From NCBI GenBank assembly GCA_947623965.1, contig CANQIF010000003.1, positions 62,001 to 126,000 on the forward strand: a stretch of DNA of 64,000 nt, written 5' to 3'. The notes beneath the pieces were generated by a model. That model saw only the letters and a list, made by a program, of their open reading frames with translations. It did not search any database and was not told the DNA's origin. Source of the DNA: an uncultured Alistipes sp. Lineage in GTDB: Bacteria; Bacteroidota; Bacteroidia; Bacteroidales; Rikenellaceae. The position numbers and the translations under genes were made by a program. Of the stretch, positions 8,150 to 16,789 are shown in pieces. Position 1 is the first letter of the stretch. Each line of letters starts with the position of its first letter.

Positions 8150-8945
8150 TCGACCTCGTTAGAGGCCGGCGGGCCGCAGCCTGGGTAATTTGCGGTTCCG
8201 AGAGGAACCGCAGCGGGCCGCAGCCTCCGGCGGCGAAGGCCCGCAGCTCCTCCGCGTCGCTGGCGTCCTTCACAGGCTGCGACCCGAAAATAATAGTTCA
8301 TTTTTAATTCTTCATTTTTCATTGCGCCCCTTGGGGCGCAGCAGCCCGCAGCTGCTGTTTGTTTGCGGGGTGTCTTGTGTCATGATCGGTCGCTGCGCGA
8401 CCGGCAGCCCGCAGCCGCCCCCGGGCGGAGGGCTGCTCCTTATGGTCGCAGGCCCGTCCGCTCGGCTGCGGGGCTGCCTTGAGTTCAGATCGGTCCGTTA
8501 GGACCGTGCGGGCCGCAGCCTCCCGGCGCGGAGGCCCGCAACTCCTTTGCGTCGTTGCGCCCTCCGCAGGCTGCAGCCCGAACAGACACCCAAGCAAGCC
8601 CGTCCGCTCGACTGCGGGCTTGCCTCGGGTAAAGTTCGGCCTTGAAAAGGCCGCAGCGGGCCGCAGTTCTTTTTGAAGGATGAATTGCGCCCGCAGGGCG
8701 CAGCGGGCCGCAGCTTCGCCCCGCGAAGGCCCGCCACTCGCGTCCCGCAGGTCCGCTTCGTGCGTTCCTTCGCAAGCCGCAGCCCGCAAATGCTGGACAA
8801 ATGCGGTTCCGAATGGAACTACAGCAGGTCGTAGCCTCCCGGCGGCGGAGGCCCGCAGCTCCTTGCAGTCGTGTGCGCCCTCCGCAGGCCGCGGCCCGAG
8901 CAATAATTCTGAATATTGAATTTTGAATGCTGAATTTGCACCCGT
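8150..8945 (+). repeat. mosaic palindromic repeat island 3 (nitroreductase-dnaB gap)
   Basis: About 800 bases between divergent genes, all in plus orientation. Variable hairpins: GCGGTTCCGAGAGGAACCGC at 8192-8211, GCGCCCCTTGGGGCGC at 8324-8339, CGGTCGCTGCGCGACCG at 8387-8403, CGGTCCGTTAGGACCG at 8491-8506, and a GGCCTTGAAAAGGCC stem near 8638-8652. AT runs of the TTCATTTTT class precede 8324. The block from 8356 (TGTTTGTTTGCGGGG onward) is shared with islands 2, 7 and 12. Bases 7937-8149 hold only the nitroreductase leader and promoter. Confidence 0.85.
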
Positions 8946-9032
8946 TCCGGGTGCAGCCGCTTCTCTGCCTCTTTCCCGCGAGCCGTCGCCCGATTTGTCC
9001 GGCGCGTGCTTTGAAATGTCGCGGAGAATGGC

Positions 9033-9040
9033 TACTTTTG
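9033..9040 (+). promoter_or_regulatory. -7 promoter element for dnaB
   Basis: TACTTTTG matches TAnnTTTG, 21 bases before the dnaB ATG and just beyond the repeat island. Confidence 0.6.
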
Positions 9041-9061
9041 AAGCGGAAAGCGAAACAGCAG

Positions 9062-10642
9062 ATGGCAAACAACTATACCCCCGCCTCCCGCAACCGGGAG
9101 GCGTTCGATGCAATGACCGAGGCGGCCGGCAACGTGCCGCCCCAGGCGGTCGAACTGGAGGAGGCCGTGCTCGGCGCCCTGATGCTCGAAAAGGACAGCA
9201 TCATCGCCGTCCAGGAGTATGTGACCCCCGAAGCCTTCTACACCGAGGAGCACCGCTTGATCTACAAGGCGATCAACGAGCTGTCGATGGAGCTCAAGCC
9301 CATCGACCTCTTCACCGTTACCGAGCGGCTGAAATCCCGCAAGGAGCTCAAGAAGGTGGGCGGCGCGGCCTATCTGGCGCAGCTGACGCAGAAGGTCGGC
9401 TCAGCCGCCAACGTCGAGTTCCACGCCAAGATCATCGCCCAGAAATACGTCCAGCGCGAGTTGATCCGCTCGGCCACCGAGATCCAGAAACGCTCCTACG
9501 ACGAATCGACCGACGTGACGGAGCTCATCGGCTTCGCCGAGGGGGAAATCTTCAAGGTTTCGGAGGGCCACGTGAAACGCTCGGTGCAGTCGTCGAAGGA
9601 TATTCTGGCCCGTGCGCTGGCCCAGATCGAGGAGGCCTCGAAGAACACGAGCAACTACAACGGCGTCCCCTCGGGCTTCATGGCCATCGACCGCGTGACG
9701 CTCGGCTGGCAGCTCTCGGACCTCATCATCATCGCCGCCCGCCCCTCGATGGGCAAAACCGCCTTCGTCCTCTCGATGGCCCGCAACATGGCGGTCGATT
9801 ACGAACAGGGGGTCGCCTTCTTCTCGCTCGAGATGTCGGCCGTGCAGCTTATGATGCGTCTGATCATCGCCGAGACGGGGCTCAGCGGCACCGACGTCAA
9901 GTCGGGCCGCCTCTCGCCCGAGCAGTGGCGCCACCTCGAATCGGCCACCCGGCCCCTCTCCGCGGCTCCGCTCTTCATCGACGACACCCCCGCCCTCTCG
10001 GTTTTCGAATTCCGTTCGAAGGCGCGCCGGCTGAAGATTCACAACGATATCAAGATCATCATCATCGACTACCTCCAGCTCATGACGGGCAACACCGACA
10101 CGAAAAACGGCAACCGCGAACAGGAGGTGGCCTTCATTTCGCGAACCCTCAAGGCGATCGCCAAGGAGCTGAACGTGCCGATCATCGCCCTTTCGCAGCT
10201 GAGCCGCCAAACCGAAATGCGCGGCGGCTCGAAGCGTCCGCAGCTCTCGGACCTTCGCGAGTCGGGCGCCATCGAGCAGGATGCCGATATCGTCGCCTTC
10301 ATCCACCGTCCGGAGTACTACGGCATCCACCAGGACGAGAACGGCATGCCCACCGACGGCATGGCCGAGATCATCATCGCCAAGCACCGCAACGGCGCCG
10401 TCTGCGACGTGAACCTGCGCTTCATCAAGGAGCAGGCCCGCTTCCTCGACGTGGACGAGGCGATGCTGCCCCCGCAGCAGGCTTCCGAGGTCCAGCAGGC
10501 CTACGACGACTACGCCAGCGGCGGCAACACGCCGATCGGCGGCGGCCTGAACGGCGTGACGGGCGGCGACGAATTCGGCCTCGGCCCCCAGCCCCCCGTG
10601 CGGATGACCCCCGGGGCGCTGGACGAGGAGGCGCCGTTCTAA
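9062..10642 (+). CDS. dnaB: replicative DNA helicase
   Basis: Hexameric 5'-3' helicase that opens the replication fork. The protein is 526 residues with an N-terminal DnaB domain (from about residue 25, EEAVLGALMLEKD) and a C-terminal RecA-like ATPase. The Walker A motif is ARPSMGKTAF near residue 225 and the Walker B motif is IIIIDYLQLM near 335; the LSQLSRQTE arginine segment follows. The start is placed at MANNYTPASRN, next to a promoter; the frame runs open upstream through repeats. The C-terminal tail is Gly/Pro-rich. No intein is present. Confidence 0.97.
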   Translation: MANNYTPASRNREAFDAMTEAAGNVPPQAVELEEAVLGALMLEKDSIIAVQEYVTPEAFYTEEHRLIYKAINELSMELKPIDLFTVTERLKSRKELKKVGGAAYLAQLTQKVGSAANVEFHAKIIAQKYVQRELIRSATEIQKRSYDESTDVTELIGFAEGEIFKVSEGHVKRSVQSSKDILARALAQIEEASKNTSNYNGVPSGFMAIDRVTLGWQLSDLIIIAARPSMGKTAFVLSMARNMAVDYEQGVAFFSLEMSAVQLMMRLIIAETGLSGTDVKSGRLSPEQWRHLESATRPLSAAPLFIDDTPALSVFEFRSKARRLKIHNDIKIIIIDYLQLMTGNTDTKNGNREQEVAFISRTLKAIAKELNVPIIALSQLSRQTEMRGGSKRPQLSDLRESGAIEQDADIVAFIHRPEYYGIHQDENGMPTDGMAEIIIAKHRNGAVCDVNLRFIKEQARFLDVDEAMLPPQQASEVQQAYDDYASGGNTPIGGGLNGVTGGDEFGLGPQPPVRMTPGALDEEAPF

Positions 10643-10659
10643 ACGGGGGGGGCACGGGA

Positions 10660-11120
10660 GTGAGCCGCAGCGGGCCGCAGTTTCGCCAGGCGAAGGCGCC
10701 GGATGCACACGCGATATTTTGGAGGATGAATTTGCGGTTCCGGATGGAACCGCAGCAGGCCGCAGCCTGGGGCGGCGGAGACCCGCAGTTCGCAGCCGAA
10801 GCTGCGCGCACTCCGCAGACTGCAGCCCGAGCACGTCGGTCATCGCACAGCGACGGAAGGGTAGATTGGAATGTTGGATGCTGTATTTGCGGCTGCAACA
10901 GCAGGTTGTGGTGGAAATGGTTGCCGACAAATCGGTCGCGCAGCGACCGGCAGCCCGCAGCCGCCCCCGGGCGGAGGGCTGCAATCTCGCGCCGCTCGAA
11001 AGCAAGCCCGTCCGCTCGGCTGCGGGACTGCCTTGGGCAGGGATCGGCCCGTCGGGACCGTGCGGGCCGCAGCCTCCCCCCGCGGAGGCCCGCTGCTTTT
11101 GCAAGCAGGCGTGCCCCGCA
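10660..11120 (+). repeat. mosaic palindromic repeat island 4 (dnaB-comM gap)
   Basis: The 557-base gap carries a GCGGTTCC/GGAACCGC hairpin near 10733-10752, a CGGTCGCGCAGCGACCG hairpin near 10933-10949 and an imperfect CGGCCCGTCGGGACCG near 11044-11059, linked by the constant GCAGCCCGCAGCCG...CGGCTGCGGG block. Bases 11121-11199 are the comM leader, with a small GGAGAGGCGGCTCTCC hairpin and no obvious TAnnTTTG. Confidence 0.82.
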
Positions 11121-11199
11121 GGCTGCGTCCGCGAAGAAGAGAGAAGAATCGAACGGAGAGGCGGCTCTCCGAAACAACGTAAAAAATCGACGACAACGC

Positions 11200-12732
11200 A
11201 TGTTCGTACGCATCCATACGGCGGCCCTCGCGGGCATCGACGCCCTGCCCGTGACGGTCGAGGTCCATATCGGCGGCGGCGGTGTGGGGCTCTATCTCGT
11301 CGGACTGCCCGACAACGCTGTCCGGGAGAGCGAGCAGCGCATCCGCGCCGCCTTCGAGAACACGGGCGAGCGGATGCCGGGCCGCAAGGTGGTGGTCAAT
11401 CTGGCGCCGGCCGACCTGCGCAAGGAGGGGGCGGCGTTCGACCTGCCGATCGCCGTGGGAATCCTCGCGGCGATGGAGCGGATCGACCCGGCCCGGCTCG
11501 AGGAGACGCTCCTCTGCGGCGAGCTCTCGCTCGACGGGGCGGTGTGCGGCGTCCGCGGCGTGCTGTCGCTGGCTTTGGCGGCCCGTGCGGCCGGTCTGCG
11601 GCGGATGCTCCTGCCGGCGGCGAATGCCGCCGAGGCGGCCGTGGTCGAGGGGTTGGAGATCGTCGGGGTCTCTACGCTCGGCGAGGCGGTCGGCTATCTG
11701 AACGGCGAAACGCCCCTCTGTTCGGCCGAACCCCTCCGCGAGCCCGCTGCCGAAGCGGCCGCCTATGCCGAGGATTTCGCCGATGTCAAGGGGCAGACGC
11801 GCGTTAAGCGGGCGCTGGAGATCGCCGCGGCGGGCGGTCACAACCTCCTGCTCGTCGGGGCTCCGGGCTCGGGCAAGACGATGCTGGCGCGCCGCCTGCC
11901 GACGATCTTGCCGCCGCTGACGGCCGAGGAGGCGCTCGAGACGACCAAGATCCACTCCGTCGCGGGGTCGCTGCCCGGCGCCGGCCTCATGACCCGCCGC
12001 CCCTTCCGCGCCCCGCACCACACCGCCTCGGCCGTCTCGATCATCGGCGGCGGACAGTCGCCCCGCCCGGGCGAGGTCTCGCTGGCGCACAACGGCGTCC
12101 TCTTCCTGGACGAGCTGCCCGAGTTCGGCCGCGCGGTGCTGGAGGTGCTGCGCCAGCCGTTGGAGGAGCGGCGGATCGCCGTGTCGCGGGCCCGCTACCG
12201 CATCGACTATCCGGCCGATTTCATCCTCGTGGCGGCGATGAATCCCTGCCCCTGCGGCTATTACAACCACCCGACGCGGGAGTGTACCTGCTCCCCCGGC
12301 GCGGTGCACCGCTACATGGGGCGCATCTCGGGCCCCCTCATGGACCGCATCGACATGCACATCGAGGTGACGCCCGTCGACCCCGCCGAACTGCAGCGGC
12401 CGGCCCCGAGCGAGCCGAGCGCCGTCATTCGCGAACGGGTCGTGCGGGCCCGCGAGCTGCAGCAGCGCCGCTTCGCCGGGGTCGGGGGCGTCCGCACCAA
12501 TGCGCGGATGACGCCGGCCCTCCTCCGGAGTTGCTGCGCGCTGGATGCGGAGGCGGAGCGGCTGCTGGGGCGGGCGATGGAGCGGCTGGCCCTCTCGGCC
12601 CGGGCCTACGACCGCATCCTGAAGGTGGCGCGCACGATCGCCGACCTGGCCGGCCGCGAGCGGATCGAACCGGTCGACGTGGCCGAGGCGGTCGGTTACC
12701 GCAGCCTCGACCGGGAGAGCTGGGGCCGGTAG
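11200..12732 (+). CDS. comM: YifB/ComM family Mg-chelatase-like AAA+ ATPase
   Basis: AAA+ protein of the YifB/ComM family; in transformable bacteria ComM acts as a branch-migration helicase. The protein is 510 residues. The N-terminal ChlI-like domain shows LVGLPDNAVRESEQRI and NLAPADLRKEGAAFDLP; the ATPase has Walker A GAPGSGKTM near residue 225 and Walker B VLFLDELPEF; the C-terminal domain carries a Cys-rich CPCGYYNHPTRECTC motif. The start is ATG 11200, giving MFVRIHTAALAGID, the standard family N-terminus; the frame is open far upstream through repeats, which is not coding. ComEC, the DNA uptake channel, is encoded elsewhere in this window. Confidence 0.95.
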   Translation: MFVRIHTAALAGIDALPVTVEVHIGGGGVGLYLVGLPDNAVRESEQRIRAAFENTGERMPGRKVVVNLAPADLRKEGAAFDLPIAVGILAAMERIDPARLEETLLCGELSLDGAVCGVRGVLSLALAARAAGLRRMLLPAANAAEAAVVEGLEIVGVSTLGEAVGYLNGETPLCSAEPLREPAAEAAAYAEDFADVKGQTRVKRALEIAAAGGHNLLLVGAPGSGKTMLARRLPTILPPLTAEEALETTKIHSVAGSLPGAGLMTRRPFRAPHHTASAVSIIGGGQSPRPGEVSLAHNGVLFLDELPEFGRAVLEVLRQPLEERRIAVSRARYRIDYPADFILVAAMNPCPCGYYNHPTRECTCSPGAVHRYMGRISGPLMDRIDMHIEVTPVDPAELQRPAPSEPSAVIRERVVRARELQQRRFAGVGGVRTNARMTPALLRSCCALDAEAERLLGRAMERLALSARAYDRILKVARTIADLAGRERIEPVDVAEAVGYRSLDRESWGR

Positions 12733-12801
12733 CTCCCTTCGCGGGGCGTTCCGGAGGGGAGCGGATCAGGCGATTCACCCGGCCGGGGCGCTGCACCGGG
12801 C

Positions 12802-12853
12802 TGCCGTACCAGAGTGCCATACGAGAGTGCCGTACCGGGGTCCCATACCGAGG
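12802..12853 (+). repeat. four tandem 13-base repeats upstream of murG
   Basis: TGCCGTACCAGAG, TGCCATACGAGAG, TGCCGTACCGGGG and TCCCATACCGAGG follow each other without gaps in the 176-base comM-murG interval. The function is unknown. Confidence 0.8.
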
Positions 12854-12908
12854 CGGCCGCCGCCCCGAAAAACAACCGATTTGTCGCAACAACGAACGAA
12901 ACGATAAG

Positions 12909-14015
12909 ATGCCCAAGAAGATCATTCTCTCCGGCGGAGGTACCGGAGGACATATTTACCCCGCCGTGGCGGTGGCCGAGGCGCTGAAACGCCGCCTCGG
13001 CGACGACGTCGATCTGCTCTTCGTCGGTGCCGAGGGCAAGATGGAGATGGAGAAGGTGCCCGCCTTGGGCTACCGGATCGTCGGCCTGCCGATCGCGGGG
13101 CTGCAGCGGCGGCTCGAACCGAAAAACCTGCTCGTCCCCTTCAAGGTGCTCCGGAGCATCCGGCTGGCCCGCCGGACGATCCGCGACTTCGGCGCCGACG
13201 TCGTGGCGGGCTTCGGCGGTTACGCCAGCGCCCCCGTCCTCTGGGCGGCGCAGCGGATGGGGGTGCCGACCCTCATCCAGGAGCAGAACTCCTACGCCGG
13301 CCTGACGAACAAGATCCTCGCCCGCTCGGCCTGCCGCATCTGCACGGCCTACGAGGGGATGGAGCGCTTCTTCCCCGCCGCGAAGATCCGCCTGACGGGC
13401 AACCCCCTGCGGGGCGGCTTCACGAAGGAGGGGGCCGACCGCGCCGCCTCGCTCGCCCGCTACGGCTTCGACGCCTCGCTGCCGACGCTGCTCGTCGTGG
13501 GGGGCTCGCTCGGCACCCGCTCGCTCAACGAGATGATGAAGCGCTGGATCCTCTCGCTTGACGGCGAGGCTCCCGTGCAGGTGATCTGGCAGACGGGCAA
13601 ATACTACGAGCGCGAGATGCGCGCCTTTCTCGAGGCGCACCCCACCCGCCGCATTTGGCAGGGGGCCTTCATCGACCGCATGGACTGCGCCTACGCGGCG
13701 GCCGATCTGGTCGTCTCGCGCAGCGGCGCGGGCACCGTCTCGGAGCTCTGCTTAGTGGCCAAGCCGGTGCTCTTCGTCCCCTCGCCCAACGTGGCCGAGG
13801 ATCATCAGACGAAGAACGCCCGCGCCCTCGAGCGCGAAGGGGCGGCCCTCGTGGTGCCGGACGCCGAGTGCCGCGAGCGGGCGATTCCGGAGGCGCTCGC
13901 CCTTCTCGCCGACGGGGCGCGGCTGCGCGAGATGCGCCGCAACCTCGAACGGCTCGCCCGTCCGCGGGCCGCGGAGGAGATCGTGGACGAAATTTTGAAT
14001 CTGTTGAAGCAATGA
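12909..14015 (+). CDS. murG: UDP-GlcNAc:lipid I GlcNAc transferase MurG
   Basis: Makes lipid II from lipid I at the inner membrane face. The protein is 368 residues with the glycine-rich loop SGGGTGGHIYPAVAVA at the start, the second glycine-rich loop VVGGSLGTRSLNEMM near 200, and the sugar-nucleotide region VVSRSGAGTVSEL and FVPSPNVAEDHQTKNA in the C-terminal half. It is the first gene of the division cluster here and its stop overlaps the murC start as ATGA. Confidence 0.97.
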   Translation: MPKKIILSGGGTGGHIYPAVAVAEALKRRLGDDVDLLFVGAEGKMEMEKVPALGYRIVGLPIAGLQRRLEPKNLLVPFKVLRSIRLARRTIRDFGADVVAGFGGYASAPVLWAAQRMGVPTLIQEQNSYAGLTNKILARSACRICTAYEGMERFFPAAKIRLTGNPLRGGFTKEGADRAASLARYGFDASLPTLLVVGGSLGTRSLNEMMKRWILSLDGEAPVQVIWQTGKYYEREMRAFLEAHPTRRIWQGAFIDRMDCAYAAADLVVSRSGAGTVSELCLVAKPVLFVPSPNVAEDHQTKNARALEREGAALVVPDAECRERAIPEALALLADGARLREMRRNLERLARPRAAEEIVDEILNLLKQ

Positions 14016-15433
14016 AAGACGCGAACTACTACTTTTTAGGCATCGGCGGCATCGGCATGAGCGCCCTGGCGCGCTACTTCCTCCACGAGGGGTGCCGCGT
14101 GGCGGGGTACGACCGCACCCCCTCGCCCCTGACGGCCGCGCTCGAGCGCGAAGGGGCCCTCATCCACTACGAGGAGGCGGTCGAGCGGATCCCCGCCCCC
14201 TTCCGCGACCCTGCTGCGACGGTCGTGGTCTACACGCCGGCCGTGCCGACCGACCACGCCGAATACCGCTACTTCCTGGAGCACGGCTTCACGATCGAGA
14301 AGCGGTCGCAGATGCTCGGCCATCTGGCGGCGGGCAAATACGTGATGGCCGTGGCCGGCACGCACGGCAAGACGACCACCACGACCCTTGCAGCGTGGCT
14401 CAACCGCTGCCTCACGGGGGGCGGCTCGGCCTTCCTCGGGGGCATCTCGAGGAACTTCGGGAGCAACCTCGTGCTCGGCGGCGGCGACCGGCTGGCGGTC
14501 GAGGCCGACGAGTTCGACCGTTCGTTCCTGCGCCTCTACCCCGATGCGGCGGTCGTGACCTCGGCCGACCCCGACCACCTCGACATCTACGGGACGCACG
14601 AGGCGGTCAAGGAGGCCTTCGCGCAGTTCATCCGCCAGATCCGCCCGGGCGGCGCCCTCGTCATCAAGCAGGGGGTCGACGTACGGATCGACAACCCCGC
14701 GATCGCGGTCTACCGCTACGCCTGCGACGCCCCGGCCGACTTCTGCGCCTGCCGCATCCGCCCCGAGGCGGAGGGGCGCTGCCGCTTCGACCTCGTGCTG
14801 CCCGACGGCGAGGTGCGGGATTGCACGCTCGGGGTTCCCGGCCGGGTCAACGTCGAGAATGCCGTGGCCGCCGCGGCCCTCGTCTGGTGCGCCGCGCGGC
14901 GCGAGGGGAGCACGCTCGATCCCGGGGCGCTGCGCGAGGCGCTGGCCTCCTTCTCGGGGGTGAAGCGCCGCTTCGAGATCTACGTCTCGACGCCCGAGGC
15001 CCTCTACATGGACGACTATGCGCACCATCCGCGTGAGCTGGCGGCGACGCTCGCCTCCGTGGCTGGGATGTTCCCCGGACGGCGGATCACGGCCCTCTTC
15101 CAGCCCCACCTCTACACCCGCACGCGCGACCTCTGCGACGGCTTCGCCGAGGCCCTCTCGCACGCCGACGAGGTGGTGCTGCTGCCGATCTACCCCGCCC
15201 GCGAGGAGCCGATCGAGGGGGTCTCGTCGGAGTGCATCGCCGAGCGGATCACGGTCCCCTGCCGCATCGTCGGGCGGGAGCGGCTGGCCGAGACGGTCGC
15301 CGCGATGGATACCGACATCGTCATCTCGTTCGGCGCGGGCAATATCGACGCCTGCTGCGAGGCGGTCGCCCGGGTCGTGGCGGCGAAGGCCGAAAAACGG
15401 AAGCAGGCGGAACAGCGAAAACCGGCGGAATAG
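14012..15433 (+). CDS. murC: UDP-N-acetylmuramate--L-alanine ligase
   Basis: Adds L-Ala to UDP-MurNAc, the first peptide step of peptidoglycan synthesis. The protein is 473 residues, normal length. N-terminal FLGIGGIGMSALA binds the UDP sugar; ATP-loop motif AGTHGKTTTTT lies near 110; DEFDRSFL and DDYAHHPREL are family motifs of the central and C-terminal domains. The C-terminal tail is Lys/Glu-rich (KAEKRKQAEQRKPAE). It is translationally coupled to murG. Confidence 0.97.
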   Translation: MKDANYYFLGIGGIGMSALARYFLHEGCRVAGYDRTPSPLTAALEREGALIHYEEAVERIPAPFRDPAATVVVYTPAVPTDHAEYRYFLEHGFTIEKRSQMLGHLAAGKYVMAVAGTHGKTTTTTLAAWLNRCLTGGGSAFLGGISRNFGSNLVLGGGDRLAVEADEFDRSFLRLYPDAAVVTSADPDHLDIYGTHEAVKEAFAQFIRQIRPGGALVIKQGVDVRIDNPAIAVYRYACDAPADFCACRIRPEAEGRCRFDLVLPDGEVRDCTLGVPGRVNVENAVAAAALVWCAARREGSTLDPGALREALASFSGVKRRFEIYVSTPEALYMDDYAHHPRELAATLASVAGMFPGRRITALFQPHLYTRTRDLCDGFAEALSHADEVVLLPIYPAREEPIEGVSSECIAERITVPCRIVGRERLAETVAAMDTDIVISFGAGNIDACCEAVARVVAAKAEKRKQAEQRKPAE

Positions 15434-15510
15434 CGGAACCCGGCAGACCTGCCGGACTGACAACGGAACAGTAAAGACGACCGGGCCGGCGGCGGTTCCG
15501 GCATGCAAAG

Positions 15511-16608
15511 ATGAAAAAGATCGGACGAACCCTTTTGCTGGCCCTGCTGTGGGGGGCTGCAGCGGCATACGTGGCGTATGCCGCCGCCCGGGCGTACCGT
15601 GTGCGGAGCGCGGCGACGGTCCGCAAGGTGCGGATCGAGGTGCAGGACAGCACGGCGCAGGGGTCGCTCGTCACGGCGCGCGAGGTGCAGGGCTGGATCG
15701 CCCGCAGCGGCCTGAAAACCGTGGGGCTTCCGCTCGATTCGGTCGATCTGACGGCCCTCGAGCGCGTCGTCCTCGCCAACGGCTTCGTCGACCGGGCCGC
15801 CGCCTACATCGCCGGGGAGGGGGTGCTGCGGATCGAACTCTCGCAGCGCATCCCCGTCGTGCGGCTGCTCGTCGACGGCATGAACAGCTACGCCACGCGC
15901 GAAGGGACGCTCTTCGTCGCCCCGCCCCGCTCGGCGCGCTACGTGCCGGTCGTGACGGGCCCCTACTGCCCGCCCGTCCCGGCGGATTATTCGGGTTCGC
16001 TCCGCCTCCACGTCGATCGCGAAAAGGCCCGCATCGACACGCTGATCGCCGGTCTCGAACGGTCGAAATACCCCTGCTACGCCGCCGTCCGGCAGAACGA
16101 ACGCAAGCAGCGCGAGGCGCGCGGCATGCGGGTCAAGCGGCGCTGGTGGAAGTTCGAAAAGGAGGAGGACTTCGATCTGCGGGTCAAGGAGTTGCGAAAG
16201 ATCAAGGCCGATCTCGCCCGCAAATACCGCTACGAGGCGCGCTGCATCCAGGCCGAAATAGAGCGGATCGGCGACGAGCAGGAGCGGCTGCGGGGGCAGC
16301 AAAAAAAGTTGGAAAAAAGCTACGAAGATTTCATGAAACTCCTTACCTTTGTAGATCATGTCGAAGAGGACGATTTCTGGAGGTCGGAACTGGTGCAATT
16401 GATCGCCCGTACGACCCCCAGCGGCGCATTGGAGTTGTCGTTCGTACCCCGCAGCGGCGGTTTTACGATCCGTTTCGGCCGTCTGGAGCAGGTGGAGTAT
16501 AAATTGGACAAGCTGCTGCGCTTCTACGAGCGGGGGCTCCCGGCGATCGGCTGGGAGACCTTCGACGAGATCGACGTCCGCTATGCCGACCAGGTGGTGT
16601 GCCGGTGA
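15511..16608 (+). CDS. ftsQ: cell division protein FtsQ with a large coiled-coil insertion
   Basis: Bitopic division protein linking early and late divisome proteins. A short cytoplasmic start and one membrane segment (about residues 8-28) are followed by a POTRA-like region (about 35-120) and a beta domain ending FGRLEQVEYKLDKLLRFYERG. The 365 residues exceed the roughly 240-260 usual in Bacteroidetes. The excess is a highly charged helical block at about 166-285 (QNERKQREARG, KELRKIKADLARKY, GDEQERLRGQQKKLEKS) between the VPVVTG strand and the DFWRSELVQLIAR strand that normally lie close together. It sits between murC and ftsA. Confidence 0.92.
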   Translation: MKKIGRTLLLALLWGAAAAYVAYAAARAYRVRSAATVRKVRIEVQDSTAQGSLVTAREVQGWIARSGLKTVGLPLDSVDLTALERVVLANGFVDRAAAYIAGEGVLRIELSQRIPVVRLLVDGMNSYATREGTLFVAPPRSARYVPVVTGPYCPPVPADYSGSLRLHVDREKARIDTLIAGLERSKYPCYAAVRQNERKQREARGMRVKRRWWKFEKEEDFDLRVKELRKIKADLARKYRYEARCIQAEIERIGDEQERLRGQQKKLEKSYEDFMKLLTFVDHVEEDDFWRSELVQLIARTTPSGALELSFVPRSGGFTIRFGRLEQVEYKLDKLLRFYERGLPAIGWETFDEIDVRYADQVVCR

Positions 16609-16666
16609 CGCGGCCGCCCGGCCGAGGGGGGGGGAAAAAAAGGAGCGAGAGGAGGAGGGCTGAAAC

Positions 16667-16688
16667 GGCGCTCTTCCGGAAGAGCGCC
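16667..16688. repeat. perfect 22-base palindrome in the ftsQ-ftsA gap
   Basis: The half-site GGCGCTCTTCC is followed directly by its reverse complement. There is no T tract, so it is not a plain terminator; it could be a protein-binding site or an RNA hairpin in the ftsA leader. The rest of the 181-base gap (purine-rich 16626-16660) shows nothing else. Confidence 0.7.
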
Positions 16689-16789
16689 GGCCTGAAAGAA
16701 TGGAGGCCCCATGGAACCGGGTCCCGCCGGGAGGGGGTGGAAAAGAAAGGCAGGCCGGTTTTTAAGCGTTAGAAGAAAAATATCATACC

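Noticed and set aside
8923..12732. One uninterrupted reading frame of 1269 codons across the dnaB region into comM
   Set aside because: The 5' two thirds overlap dnaB in another frame and run through palindromic repeats; only the part from 11200 encodes a recognisable protein. High G+C keeps alternative frames open.
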